22,101 bases of DNA from Pilasporangium apinafurcum (taxonomy: Eukaryota; Oomycota; Peronosporomycetes; Pythiales; Pythiaceae): contig BCKE01000086.1 of NCBI GenBank assembly GCA_001600495.1, forward strand, positions 1-22,101, read 5' to 3'. A model generated the notes under the pieces. That model saw only the letters and a program-made list of their open reading frames with translations. It had not been told where the DNA came from and searched no databases. Positions within the stretch are counted from its first letter, which is position 1. Each line of letters starts with the position of its first letter. Shown piece by piece: positions 1 through 9,892 of this stretch. The translations under genes and the position numbers were made by a program.

Positions 1-635
1 CTTGCTGCTAGATGTAATAGAGTCCAGCCATCCTCTCTCGTCTCATTCACTTCTGTTCCTTTGTTAACCAAATATTTGACCATGTCTAGATGACCGAATC
101 TTGCTGCTAGATATAATGGAGTATTGTCGATCTTCGTCTTCTCATTCACTTCTGTTTCTTTCTCGATCAAATACTTGACTACATCAAGACGATCCCAACG
201 TGCCGCTACATATAATGGAGTCCAGCCATCCTCTCTCTTCTCATTCATTTCTGCTCCTTTGTTGATCAAATACTCGACTACGTCCAGACAACCCCAATAT
301 GCTGCTATATGTAATGGAGTCTCACCGTTTTTTGCCTTCTCATTCACTCCTGCTTCTTTCTCGATCAAATACTCGACCACATCGAGGTAATCATCATATG
401 TTGCTATATGTAATGGAGTCTCACCATATTCGCTCTTCTCATTCACTCCTGCTCCGTTCTCGATCAAATATTTGACCACGTCTAGATGACCCCCATATGC
501 TGCTAGATGTAATGGAGTCAAGTCATACTCGCACTTCGGGTTCACTGCTGCTCCGTTCGTCTCCACGAGGTACCGGATCTCCTCTAGATCTCCGACTCGA
601 GCAAGCTCATACACCGACGAAGCCTGTGCACTCAT
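1..635 (-). CDS. Ankyrin-repeat protein, 5' part (gene continues beyond left edge)
   Basis: Reading the minus strand from ATG at 635 gives 211 codons with no stop to the window edge. After a short degenerate first repeat (about residues 5-37) there are five full 33-residue ankyrin repeats and the start of a seventh. Each carries the consensus TPLH/TPLY, LAA, LD(V/M)VKYL and VNEK elements. The 99-base period is obvious in the DNA. Ankyrin arrays bind proteins; no catalytic or membrane domain lies in the visible part, so the function is unknown. The start is well placed: no in-frame ATG lies upstream and the repeat fold begins at once. There is no signal peptide, so an intracellular protein is expected. 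The repeats are very alike at the DNA level (shared GTGAATGAGAAG linkers), suggesting recent unit duplication or gene conversion. Large ankyrin families are typical of Saprolegniales. Confidence 0.9.
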   Translation of the reverse strand, partial: MSAQASSVYELARVGDLEEIRYLVETNGAAVNPKCEYDLTPLHLAAYGGHLDVVKYLIENGAGVNEKSEYGETPLHIATYDDYLDVVEYLIEKEAGVNEKAKNGETPLHIAAYWGCLDVVEYLINKGAEMNEKREDGWTPLYVAARWDRLDVVKYLIEKETEVNEKTKIDNTPLYLAARFGHLDMVKYLVNKGTEVNETREDGWTLLHLAA

Positions 636-1274
636 GGCATTCCATGTGTGGGTTGAAAACCTGATTTTTCACATGACCATATCACAATATCATATAGAAA
701 ATATACCGTAATATGATTATTGTTGTCCAAATTTCACCTTTCTTTGATTATCGATAATAGAATACAATAATTCAACTTGATTAAAACAGTGCTAATCGCT
801 TCAATCATCATCATCAGCAGCAGCAGCAGCTATTTCTCTGTGTGAAGGAGTTATTTCCTTCATTCTCTTCCATCAAGACGAGATATTCAACAACCATCCC
901 CACCTTCCTACATAATGNTGGCAGGGAGACAGAACTCAATAAAGATGATGATCCTGATACTCTAGATAGCTACAATCAGAGACGAATGACTTAGCAAAAT
1001 AAACCAAGGGTATATTATGCGATGTCGGATCACTTCGTTGCATTTAGAGCTTCGTTCATTCATGAACAAACAAGATGATGCTCTGAAGTGGTAGCGTCAT
1101 ATTCAGTCCAGTAACAAATATGATGATGAAAGAAAGCTCGTGATGCAGCTAGAGTAAGTAAGTATAGTCTCATTCGTTGTCTTCGATTAGACATGCAGTA
1201 GTAGAAGAGATGAATATCCAATATTATGCGGCATCAGCGACGTATACAATTAGGATATGAAGCAACCAAAACAA
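636..1274. other. Intergenic region with a trinucleotide microsatellite
   Basis: AT-rich spacer upstream of the ankyrin gene and downstream of the CBEL-like gene. It contains (ATC)4 followed by (AGC)5 at 804-830 and one undetermined base at 918. I see no ORF with recognisable protein similarity. Confidence 0.6.
804..830. repeat. Compound microsatellite (ATC)4(AGC)5
   Basis: Four ATC units run directly into five AGC units with no interruption. It lies between genes, so it would not encode a repeat tract. Such loci are usually length-variable between strains. Confidence 0.9.
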
Positions 1275-1676
1275 TTAGTTGAGTTTGCCAGACACGGCAC
1301 CAATCAACTTGCTTGGGGGACCGGCTGCACTCTTGAGATAGCACACAGGCTGTCCAGGGTTGCTGTTACCGTTAATGTACGTGTATGCTTTGCATCCGGT
1401 CAACTTGGCACATGCTTCGTAGCAGAGCGATGGGAGATTTACATAGACTATTTGGAGGTCGTTGTCATAATAATCGATGTCAGTTTCTTGTGTCGTGTAT
1501 AGTGCTGGTCGCGCGATGCATTAGTAGTAAGTAGGGTTCCATGGTTGACAGTATTGGTCAGAGGGACAGCACGTGATACCAGCATCAGAGCCACAGCTGC
1601 CATATGCAGACGTATCGCACGTCGCTACAATAGCAACGGATGCGAATAGAGCGCAGAAGATCGTGGATTGGAACAT
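1275..1676 (-). pseudogene. CBEL: CBEL-like protein: signal peptide, CBM1 and PAN/Apple, broken by one TAA
   Basis: The minus strand from ATG 1676 to TAA 1275-1277 is one 134-codon frame interrupted only by TAA at 1521-1523 (codon 52). Residues 1-24 form a signal peptide. Residues 25-53 are a CBM1-type cellulose-binding module: YGSCG, then TCC, YCQPW and NPTYY followed by Cys. Residues 54-133 resemble a PAN/Apple domain, with LCYEAC, GCKAYTY and VCYLKS spacing of cysteines. This is the single-unit layout of oomycete CBEL proteins (cellulose-binding elicitor lectin), secreted wall proteins that attach hyphae to cellulose. The stop replaces the Gln that normally precedes the last CBM1 Cys and contacts cellulose, and CAA/CAG to TAA/TAG is a single-base event in the CAA case. 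Everything after it stays in frame and well conserved, so the lesion is recent, or it is a sequencing error. A product ending at the stop would have only 51 residues. Confidence 0.85.
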
Positions 1677-3689
1677 TCTTGTGATCTTGAGGAGGTTGTG
1701 AACAAATGAAAGTAAATTGCAACGTGATTCTCTGCGTGTCCGTGTCCCAAATACGCTTAGATGCGAGAATTAGTTTGGATGCATAAGGAAGATGAGCAGA
1801 AGGCTAGACTGAGTCGATTTGCAGTAGTCATGACTGAATTTGTCATGTCTGTTTCATCCCATTAGCAAAACTTCTGAAGTGTGCATCCAGTCATACGAAT
1901 AGCAAAATCGATGCAGATTGGCATCATATGCATTTTTAGAGATCGAATTTTACAACGACAGCAGTTGACGACCAGTGATGACCAAATAAGAAAATAAAGA
2001 GTATTGAGATGTTGAAGCTAGTGGATATTCTTGAAATATGTCAATGGGAGACAAATTCGACTATTCATGAAAAGCAAAAGGCAGTGGATGAATACTGGTG
2101 TCGATGATCAACGATAATGTCGCGCATGAACAGATGATATCTTTTGATACAGCAACAGTATCTCAATGATCATTTATCCATTGGTACCCAAGTGCTGGTG
2201 GCAGGTGCTATGACAGGTTTGAAACGCGTCTCTTCGTGGATAAAAAGAGAGGCGTCTTTTTTTCTTTTACGTGAAATTTTTGGGAAACGTTTGATGCGAC
2301 GCTTGCATTTCTCTCATGCTATGAGTATATATGATAAGGCACTGATCTTTGAGAGTAACTAAAGTCTTTTGAGCAAAGTGATTTTGAGGACATTTCGCCA
2401 GGATGATGGTTCTTCTCACACTCTGCGACTGCACTTCCTACAAGACATGAACCACTTGTCCAATTTTGATTAGTGATACAAGAAAAGAAATGATAGTCTA
2501 AAGCTCCAGTTCAAGATCTCGGTGGACACTGTCAAACACAGCGTGCTATCCGATATGCAATGTCGTCAAGTTGCCATTGTGATGATTTATGAGTTTATCC
2601 TTGACCAATACGCAATTAAGGTAATGTACGAAGTAACAGATTTGAGAGGATTGGTGATTTACAAAGCGAAGAATTCAAAGATAAGAATGAACGGCGATTT
2701 GTACTCTCAAGGTATCCACTCTTGAAACGTCGACATTTCCTAGATCATAACTGTGAGAATGGCAAAATCTAGTAGTGTTCGATGGTGTACAGTCATTCTC
2801 GTACACATTTATGATATTGATGCCTCTGTCTTAGGAATATCAGAGAGTTATCTCTCATATCTTGGTCAGGAATGCTATATTGAGGTGTGAGAACTTGTAA
2901 TCTCTTTGACTAACGTTAACAGTGAGGTTGACATACATTTCGTCATTTTCAAGTCACATGATACTAGTGTTGTCAACAAAGTCTTTTGGGTCTCTTGCGA
3001 AGTACCCTATATCTGTCTACAGTCATACTTCTCGATATTGCTGTGATGTGTATCGTTCATTTCGCAGAAAAGCAACCGCAGGAATGCAGTGCGTTTGTTA
3101 ATGATGAGATCATCTTGGGAAAGAAAAACTGGTACTCCTTGATATTCCTACTCAAGCGTTGTCCCATTAGCAACGTAAGTGGATGACTTCCTGTGATTGT
3201 AAAAATGGTGATCAAAACTCAAATCGAAATGAATGATCCAAATGCTTGAAGACGACGTGGTGTACTAGGCTATTCAAGGACATCCATCTATAGTATGTTT
3301 CATATTGTACTTGGTACATCGAGGTTATGCTGTATATTATCATATAGTAGTTTGAAACAATGTATTTCACGTATGTAGATTATTTAAGGATCATTCCCTA
3401 TAATAACAGTGGAACACTTGTAGATATAGTAGGTGGATATACTTTGTACTAGAACTTGGTATCTACGGATATCTATATTTCGATTTTGACTTGATTTATG
3501 TATGGAATAGAAAAATGATTAAATGCTCATAACTCGTCAACCAGTGATCAGATAACGCTCATCGAGCAACTAATGGACTCGCCAAAGTCTGTTATATGTA
3601 TGTATAATGTTAGCAGAAAACCCTCTACTAATCTAACCCTTTTGTGTTTTTGAGTGGGTTTTTCGCAATTATCTCATGAACGAGACTGG
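1677..3689. other. Gene-poor spacer, no recognisable gene
   Basis: About 2 kb of AT-rich sequence with only short frames on both strands. Frames at 2522-2725 and 2986-3186 are open for about 65 codons but resemble nothing I recognise and lack clear starts. Short imperfect stem-loops occur, for example GAGAG-TTAT-CTCTC near 2846. Some of this may be decayed coding sequence, but I cannot show it. Confidence 0.5.
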
Positions 3690-4530
3690 TGACCACTTCC
3701 GTTTTTTCTCTTCAACATCCTAATTTTTCAAGGGCTATCTGAATATGGTGTTCGTTTTTCTTTTGTGATTCTATCCAGAATCCAGACGGACATGTACTAA
3801 ACCCTAATGCACGAGCGATTATAAAATTGAAGCCCAATGTCGCGATAATAACGGCCACACCAGCAAATGCAGCAACATCGAACACCGAGTAGAGCAAATA
3901 CGTCACGGCTATGATCTGAATCGGCGGAATCCACACAGTGCGAAGCTTCACCATTGCCGAGAGGATATCTGTTCCGTCAGATGTCACCAAATTGATAGTG
4001 TCGGCGGACGGAACTTCCACACTACAGCCATGAGGAGCATCCCGGTAGATACCTCGACGCATCAATTTCTGGAAAACTAAACTTCGGATCCCTGACACGA
4101 GTCGGAGCCACAGCTGATTGAGAGAGTAGTCAACCTGAGTTGATACTATGAGCTTCATGATGTGAGAGGCAAAGAAGACAAGCAACCAGCTCGTGAGGTT
4201 GTTGACATCGACTTCTCTAGTTGTAGAGCTGAATGCCGACACAACCTGGTGTAGCATGATCGGCGAGATGACTGTGCATCCCACGTGCATCAACATTCCA
4301 AAGCCGCAGGCTACAAAAGTCGACCAATACGCGAAGATAACCGCTTTCCGAATGCAACGACCATACACTTCGTAGCTTTGGTTAAGGCGTTGGGCGCATT
4401 TTGAAGAGGTATTGATTTGCTCAAGCGGGATGATGTCATCCACTGTGCGCGTGCGCTCTTGGCTGATGCGTTAGATATACGTACCTCGCGTGAACAAGAA
4501 GCGTTCCACGATCGATTGAAAGTAAGAGAG
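3690..4530 (-). pseudogene. Decayed N-terminal fragment of an ABCC (MRP-type) ABC transporter
   Basis: The longest open piece (4443 down to 3712, 243 codons, beginning with GTG, not ATG) aligns along its length with the first transmembrane domain of the intact ABCC gene at 5251-9189. Shared stretches include VTYLLYSV, NVAAFAG/DVAAFAG, LVFQK/LLFQK and QVVSAF/YVVDLF. Homology extends upstream in the same frame through ISQER, but there a Tyr codon of the intact copy is TAA (4471-4473), and more stops lie further upstream. At the 3' end, frameshifts disrupt the DQRMK region, and a recognisable counterpart of KFNGWEE is broken by a stop at 3712-3714. No second half of TMD1 and no nucleotide-binding domain follow. 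It is a non-functional, inverted partial paralogue lying head-to-head with the intact gene. The exact ends are approximate. Confidence 0.85.
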
Positions 4531-5250
4531 TTGTTGATGATGTGTGATGGCAGTTTTACGAGAGGCACTAATATCGGCGTGTTAATACTACTGTTTCTGG
4601 TCACACTTGGCGATAGCTCCATAGCTTTGCATGGATCCAGACAACCATGAAGAAGACGTCGCGGGCGAAACCATTCTCGCTTTCTCACTTTCTTTCATTT
4701 TCCTGCTTTCGTTTTCCGTGATATTGTAAACGACTGAAATGTTACAATGATCCGCATGGCAGTAAATGTATATGCACAATGATGGACTGTTATTGAGATG
4801 GGCGACCTACACTCATGGTCGATCATTTTCAGACGAATGCATTTCAGCAAAAATCTTAACCAGTCAGAACCACCAGTTAGTGTGATGCAGCTTTGAACCC
4901 ATCACCATCAGCGACGAAACTGTAAACGACGCGCTCACTCAACACGATGGTCATCTTGAGTATCAGCTGAGAATCAAGTTATATTGGCCAATGCACAAGT
5001 ACTATCTACTAGCGGGGAAAAAGTATAATCTTCTTGATATGATTAACGCAGTATGTGAGACTTTACCATGCTTATCTCTGTGGATTGAGCTCCATCCTCA
5101 ATAAAACAAAAGTGCATTTGCAAGCATTTGGTCTCATTTTCACCAGAGGAACGATTTTGTGAACATAACAGGGTCTGCATGAATGTAAGAGGAAGGATGA
5201 TGAAAATTGGTGGAGCAGAGTGAAGGTCGATAGGTATTGTTGCACACATC
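4531..5250. promoter_or_regulatory. Divergent intergenic region between the two ABCC copies
   Basis: This 0.7 kb separates the decayed minus-strand ABCC copy from the intact plus-strand copy, so it should contain the promoter of the intact gene and the remains of the other promoter and N-terminus. No TATA box or initiator stands out clearly. Near 4610-4650 the minus strand reads SYGAIAK, possibly matching GYGTLNS near the N-terminus of the intact protein. The rest shows no coding similarity. Confidence 0.4.
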
Positions 5251-8200
5251 ATGTTGCACATCAGTTTCAAATTTCTTGCTCCTCAACTAATGTCTTCTGT
5301 TCTGCTACCTACCAATCATCAAGCAGCAGGCTATGGTACTTTGAATTCATCTAATGAAGTCTCTACGATTCGTTCCAAATCTCCTGATCATTGTGGGCGC
5401 TCGCTGTTGACCAAGCTCTTCTTCACAGATGCCGATTCCATTTACAAGATTAGCCAAGAACGTCCACTGAATTTCTCGGATCTCTTTGAATTAAAGGAGA
5501 TTAATGCCACGCAAACATGCTTCGACAAATTTTACTTCCACTATGCGCGTTATGGCCAGTCGCTACCAATGGCCATGGTCTTTACGTACGGTTATCAATT
5601 CGCACTGTGTGCTCTTGGTCAGCTCTTCACTGTAGGCTGTGGCGTATTTGCACCCATCGTGCTACATTATGTTGTCGATCTGTTCGACACAACAGATCAA
5701 GTCGAGCGACATAGTTTGAGCGCCTGGATCGGCATCTTCTTCCTCTCAAGAGTCTTAAACGTGCTGGTATCGTCACAAGTGGGGATAGAAATCAATTTGA
5801 TCGCGCTTCGAGTTACAGCGGCGATGAAGAGTCTACTTTTCCAAAAAGCCATGCGCAAAAGTATTCAACAAGAAGAAGCCGATAATTTTGATCACTTATC
5901 AAATAAGTCCCGCCATACAGTCGAAATTTCCAATCTTGTCGGCGCAGACACTAACAGCTTTCTTTACGCAATGTTGGCGCTAAATAACATTTGGATTCTG
6001 CCGCTGCAAGTTGCTGTGGTTACGTATTTGCTCTACTCAGTGCTCAATGTCGCGGCATTTGCAGGAATAGCGGTGATTCTGTTCACGTTGTTACTGAATT
6101 ACGGAGTTGCAAACGTCATGGGGTGTGCGTTTGCACAGCTGATGCAGATCAAGGATCAACGCATGAAGACCATCAAGGAAGTCTTTGGTGCGATTCAAAT
6201 TGTCAAGTTCAACGGCTGGGAAGAGCGATTTCAAGCCAAACTAACGAACCACCGTGTGCAAGAGCTTCGGAAACTAGCGAGGTATTGTTACGCCGGTGCA
6301 GTGAGTTCGTTTGTGCTCTGGAGTTCGCCGTTATTTGTGTCAACCATCTCGTTTGCAGTGTATACGTTAGTTTTAAAGGAAACGTTGACGGCAGCCAAGG
6401 TGTTTACGTCCATGGCACTCTTCAATGCCTTACGCGATCCATTGAGAGACCTTCCTTCCACAATCCAATCATTAATTCAATCACGAATCTCACTCCAGCG
6501 GTTGGATAAATTTCTACAAGCTCCTGAATTTGACCAGAATAATGTGACTCGAAGTGAGAAGGTTGATGAGGGCGAAGATGTCTGTGTTTCTGTTCGCAAT
6601 GGTCATTTTGCGTGGTCCCTTGCGACTCAGAAAGTGTTTAAGTCTGGTATTCTATCCGATATCAACTTTAAAATCTTTCAAGGCGATTTTGTCGTGGTGA
6701 ATGGAAGTGTTGGTGCGGGCAAATCATCACTTTGCTCGGCGCTTTTAGGTGAAATGGTTAAACTCGATGGGACTGTCACCGTGAACGGCCACATCGCATA
6801 CTACTCACAACAGCCCTGGATTCAAAACATGACTATCAAGGACAACATTTTGTTCGGCACATCACTGAACAAAGATCGATACAAGAAAGTCCTGGATGTA
6901 TGTTGCTTGCGGGACGATCTGGCACTTTTTCCAGCTGGAGACGCCACGGAGATCGGAGAAAAAGGTGTCAACCTCTCAGGAGGTCAGAAAGCGAGAGTGA
7001 GTCTCGCTCGTGCATGTTATGCCCAAGCTGATCTTTACATTCTTGATTCACCACTGGCGGCAGTGGATACAGTGGTTCAAAAGAAAATTTTTCAGAAATG
7101 CTTATGCGAGTTCCTGGCGCAAAAAACGATTGTGTTGGTGACCCACAATCCCGAAATCATTGCCTCGCACGTGGTCAACTGCCGCTTGGGCCTAGAAAAT
7201 GGCCGCCTTGTTAAGAATGAGCGAGTTCATTTTGATCGTAGTCGTAAAGTTCACCACCACTCAATGGAAACCGGTGTCGAACCCAAGCGAGCAGATGCTC
7301 ATAACATCGTTGATATGAGTCCTTCTAGTTCAATGATGACTTCACTTAAGCATGATAAAGCGAAACCCGACGGCGTCCTGGTGCATGCAGAAGAACGACA
7401 GGAAGGGAAAGTAGCAACTGATATTTGGTGGCGATATGTTCAAGCCATTGGCGGCGTGCATATACTGGCAGTGCTCTTTGTCACGCAGCTACTATGGCAA
7501 GCTTTTCAAATCGCGAGTGATTTTTGGCTCAGCCACTGGTCGGGAAGCAAAGCGTCCGCTGAAATACGACCGGATTCCGTGGCCTTCTTTATCAAGATCT
7601 ACTCCCTATTAGCGATCGCGGGCGCGTTGATGGTATTTATTCGAGGGATTGTTGTCTCTTTAATCGGCTTGCGAGCATCCAAGTTCCTGTTTGAGAAGAT
7701 GACTAACGGATTATTGCATGCTCCACTACGGTTCTTCGATGCCAACCCAATTGGGCGCTTGATCAATCGATATACAGATGATATCTCTTCCGTAGACCTC
7801 ATGATCCCCACTGCTGGCAGCGTATTCCTCGGCTCATTATTTTCGATGATCTGCGCGCTTCTCACTGCTGCGGTTACAATCCAATACTTGGGTATCTTCA
7901 TGCTTCCGATTTTGTATCTCTACATCCGAATCGTCAATGGGTACGTCAGGATGTATTGTGATCTCCGTCGTTTTTTAAAAGTTGTTAATTCCCTGATTCT
8001 GAGTCACATCACCCAGTCAGAGCAAGGTGTGACGGTACTTCGCGCGTTTGGACGGTCATATATTGATCGCGTTATTGCTGAAAACCATCGACGAATTGAT
8101 GTCGACAATGCTTTGTGGGATACAGGGATTACGCTAATTCAGTGGTTTATGCTTCGAATGCAATTCCTCGGGTGCGCCATCCTGATGGTGGTCGTTGGTT

Positions 8201-9189
8201 CGTTTCTCATCTTTAGCGACCTGTTCTCACCTGGTATTGTTGGTCTAGCATTTACGTACGCATTAAGCATCGATAGCTCGTTATTGTCACTCATGAAGAC
8301 ATGGTCAAAAGCTGAAAACAGCATGGTCAGTGTCGAACGCGTCTTAGAATACAGCTATCTTCAATCTGAAGGAAACACTTCGCTCTTACAAATTGAACCG
8401 AGCGAGAGCTGGCCACAGCAAGGTCAAGTTATATTCGACAAAGTGTGCTTTAATTACAAACCCGACGATCCTCTGGTGCTCAAGCATGTTTCATTTGCTA
8501 TCAAACCTCGTGAAAAAGTCGGTATTGTCGGTCGAACAGGTGCTGGTAAATCATCGTTAACTATGGCGCTCTTCCGTATGAACGAATTGGTCTCGGGTCG
8601 AATTCTTGTGGATGGAATTGGCATCGCACAGGTCCCACTGAGCACATTACGTTCACGCATGTCGATCATCCCACAGTCGCCAGTATTGTTGGAGGGAACA
8701 CTGCGCAAGTTTCTGGATCCGTTTGGCGATTTCGACGATCAAGAGATTCTACAAACACTGGATCATGTCGAATTGCTCAGCACACTGGCGGATATCACAG
8801 CTTCTGAGTCGTCTATCAGCGATGACAATGCAACACAAAACTCGGTGCTTTCGCTACAATTGAGCGCCAATGGCGATAACTTTAGTGTTGGCGAGCGACA
8901 GATGATGTGTATGGCGCGTGCTTTGCTCAAACACTCAGCGATCGTGATTATGGATGAAGCCACGGCATCGATCGACCATGCGACCGAGCAGAAACTATCG
9001 CAAATGATCCAACGAGAGCTGCAGCATGTGACACTCATTACCATTGCACATCGACTGGCAACAGTAATGAAATCGGACCGCATATTGGTGTTGAGCGACG
9101 GTCAAGTGGTGGAATTCGACACACCATCCGCATTGGTAGCGAAACGTGATGGCGTCTTCCGCAAATTCTGCAACGATGCGCATGCCTAA
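5251..9189 (+). CDS. ABCC-family (MRP-type) ABC transporter, full length
   Basis: Single uninterrupted frame of 1312 codons. ABCC proteins use ATP to export organic anions, glutathione conjugates and drugs, or load them into vacuoles. Order: a cytosolic N-terminus of about 100 residues (no TMD0), TMD1 (about 105-440), NBD1, a linker, TMD2 (about 725-1015), NBD2. NBD1 has Walker A GSVGAGKSS (485-493), signature LSGGQ (575-579) and Walker B ILDSP (597-601), with Ser600 at the catalytic Glu position. NBD2 has GRTGAGKSS (1094-1102), the ABCC-type SVGERQ (1212-1217), Walker B MDEAT with Glu1236, and switch His1267. One competent and one degenerate ATP site is characteristic of ABCC; Ser here recalls CFTR NBD1. 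TMD2 carries the ABCC helix with SHITQSEQG and TVLRAFGR. The real start may be Met14 (5290), since the first 13 residues look like upstream sequence. Specific substrate unknown. A broken inverted paralogue lies just upstream. Confidence 0.95.
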   Translation: MLHISFKFLAPQLMSSVLLPTNHQAAGYGTLNSSNEVSTIRSKSPDHCGRSLLTKLFFTDADSIYKISQERPLNFSDLFELKEINATQTCFDKFYFHYARYGQSLPMAMVFTYGYQFALCALGQLFTVGCGVFAPIVLHYVVDLFDTTDQVERHSLSAWIGIFFLSRVLNVLVSSQVGIEINLIALRVTAAMKSLLFQKAMRKSIQQEEADNFDHLSNKSRHTVEISNLVGADTNSFLYAMLALNNIWILPLQVAVVTYLLYSVLNVAAFAGIAVILFTLLLNYGVANVMGCAFAQLMQIKDQRMKTIKEVFGAIQIVKFNGWEERFQAKLTNHRVQELRKLARYCYAGAVSSFVLWSSPLFVSTISFAVYTLVLKETLTAAKVFTSMALFNALRDPLRDLPSTIQSLIQSRISLQRLDKFLQAPEFDQNNVTRSEKVDEGEDVCVSVRNGHFAWSLATQKVFKSGILSDINFKIFQGDFVVVNGSVGAGKSSLCSALLGEMVKLDGTVTVNGHIAYYSQQPWIQNMTIKDNILFGTSLNKDRYKKVLDVCCLRDDLALFPAGDATEIGEKGVNLSGGQKARVSLARACYAQADLYILDSPLAAVDTVVQKKIFQKCLCEFLAQKTIVLVTHNPEIIASHVVNCRLGLENGRLVKNERVHFDRSRKVHHHSMETGVEPKRADAHNIVDMSPSSSMMTSLKHDKAKPDGVLVHAEERQEGKVATDIWWRYVQAIGGVHILAVLFVTQLLWQAFQIASDFWLSHWSGSKASAEIRPDSVAFFIKIYSLLAIAGALMVFIRGIVVSLIGLRASKFLFEKMTNGLLHAPLRFFDANPIGRLINRYTDDISSVDLMIPTAGSVFLGSLFSMICALLTAAVTIQYLGIFMLPILYLYIRIVNGYVRMYCDLRRFLKVVNSLILSHITQSEQGVTVLRAFGRSYIDRVIAENHRRIDVDNALWDTGITLIQWFMLRMQFLGCAILMVVVGSFLIFSDLFSPGIVGLAFTYALSIDSSLLSLMKTWSKAENSMVSVERVLEYSYLQSEGNTSLLQIEPSESWPQQGQVIFDKVCFNYKPDDPLVLKHVSFAIKPREKVGIVGRTGAGKSSLTMALFRMNELVSGRILVDGIGIAQVPLSTLRSRMSIIPQSPVLLEGTLRKFLDPFGDFDDQEILQTLDHVELLSTLADITASESSISDDNATQNSVLSLQLSANGDNFSVGERQMMCMARALLKHSAIVIMDEATASIDHATEQKLSQMIQRELQHVTLITIAHRLATVMKSDRILVLSDGQVVEFDTPSALVAKRDGVFRKFCNDAHA

Positions 9190-9501
9190 TTTCCCATTAT
9201 TTTCGTATAATCGTCAATCTATGAGCATGGCATCCCTTCCATTAAACTACGTAGCCCACTCTCATGCTATTCAGGCTTGTTGATATTTTGCATCAGAAGA
9301 AGGAGAAATGGCTTTTCGAACCAAGTTGAACTTGCCAACATTCATTCTCAGCTGTATCCATTTACATTTTTAAAGTAAATTATTGACTAAAAATACTTTT
9401 ATATTGATTTTGATTGGATAAATTGTTTCGTTAGCGCTTTGTGTTGAAGAAGGTCGCTGAAGAAAATTAAATCACAGAAGCAAAGGTGAGCACATTTACT
9501 C
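9190..9501. other. 3' flank of the ABCC gene
   Basis: AT-rich spacer between the ABCC stop and the next small ORF. It holds the presumed 3' untranslated region. No clear polyadenylation signal or coding similarity was found. Confidence 0.4.
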
Positions 9502-9834
9502 ATGACAGGAATGGCGTTTGATATCTTCGCGTTACCTTTAGTTAATACACTTAAATGGTCACCCACCACCATCAGTATCTTGGGCGTTTTGCTGCTGATT
9601 GTCTACATCGGTCTCCCCAGTGCTCAGGAATGTGCTATTGCGCATCTCCCAACGCCATCGTCGACTTTGCCCGTGCTTCGCAGCACGCCGGATATCGCGG
9701 TGATCCACGACGATCACTTAAACGACTGGATTTACTCACAGTGTCAGATCAATGGCGGTAAGCCGTGGCGTATGCGCTCGCTTAGGTTGCCCGTGAATGT
9801 AGTAGTCACGACACCTGATGTAACACATGCCTGA
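9502..9834 (+). CDS. Hypothetical small protein with one hydrophobic segment (possibly a fragment)
   Basis: A 110-codon frame with an ATG start and TGA stop. A hydrophobic stretch at about residues 24-42 (SILGVLLLIVYIGL) follows a short N-terminus, consistent with a type II membrane anchor or uncleaved signal. The remainder is polar with two cysteines and no family I recognise. The DNA is GC-richer than its surroundings, which favours real coding origin. It ends abruptly at an inverted repeat (9833-9892), so it may be the truncated 5' end of a longer gene. A competing frame (9555-9761, 68 codons) overlaps it and is also open, so the frame choice is uncertain. Confidence 0.35.
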   Translation: MTGMAFDIFALPLVNTLKWSPTTISILGVLLLIVYIGLPSAQECAIAHLPTPSSTLPVLRSTPDIAVIHDDHLNDWIYSQCQINGGKPWRMRSLRLPVNVVVTTPDVTHA

Positions 9835-9892
9835 CCTCGTACGCAAGGGACAAGCGTGGCCTCGGCATGTGCCTGACCTTGCGCTCGAGGTC
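9833..9892. repeat. Imperfect inverted repeat (16-bp arms, 28-nt loop)
   Basis: GACCTCGTACGCAAGG at 9833-9848 is the reverse complement of CCTTGCGCTCGAGGTC at 9877-9892 at 14 of 16 positions. It overlaps the stop of the small ORF. It could form a strong hairpin in RNA, or could be a rearrangement scar. Confidence 0.75.

Noticed and set aside
1-560. Regular 99-base periodicity resembling an array of direct repeats (CRISPR-like)
   Set aside because: The minus strand translates cleanly into 33-residue ankyrin repeats, which fully explains the period. There are no unique spacers.
1521-1523. TAA read as glutamine (altered genetic code)
   Set aside because: The ABCC and ATPase genes use ordinary Gln codons, and all intact genes here end at normal stops including TAA. 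One site is not evidence for recoding.
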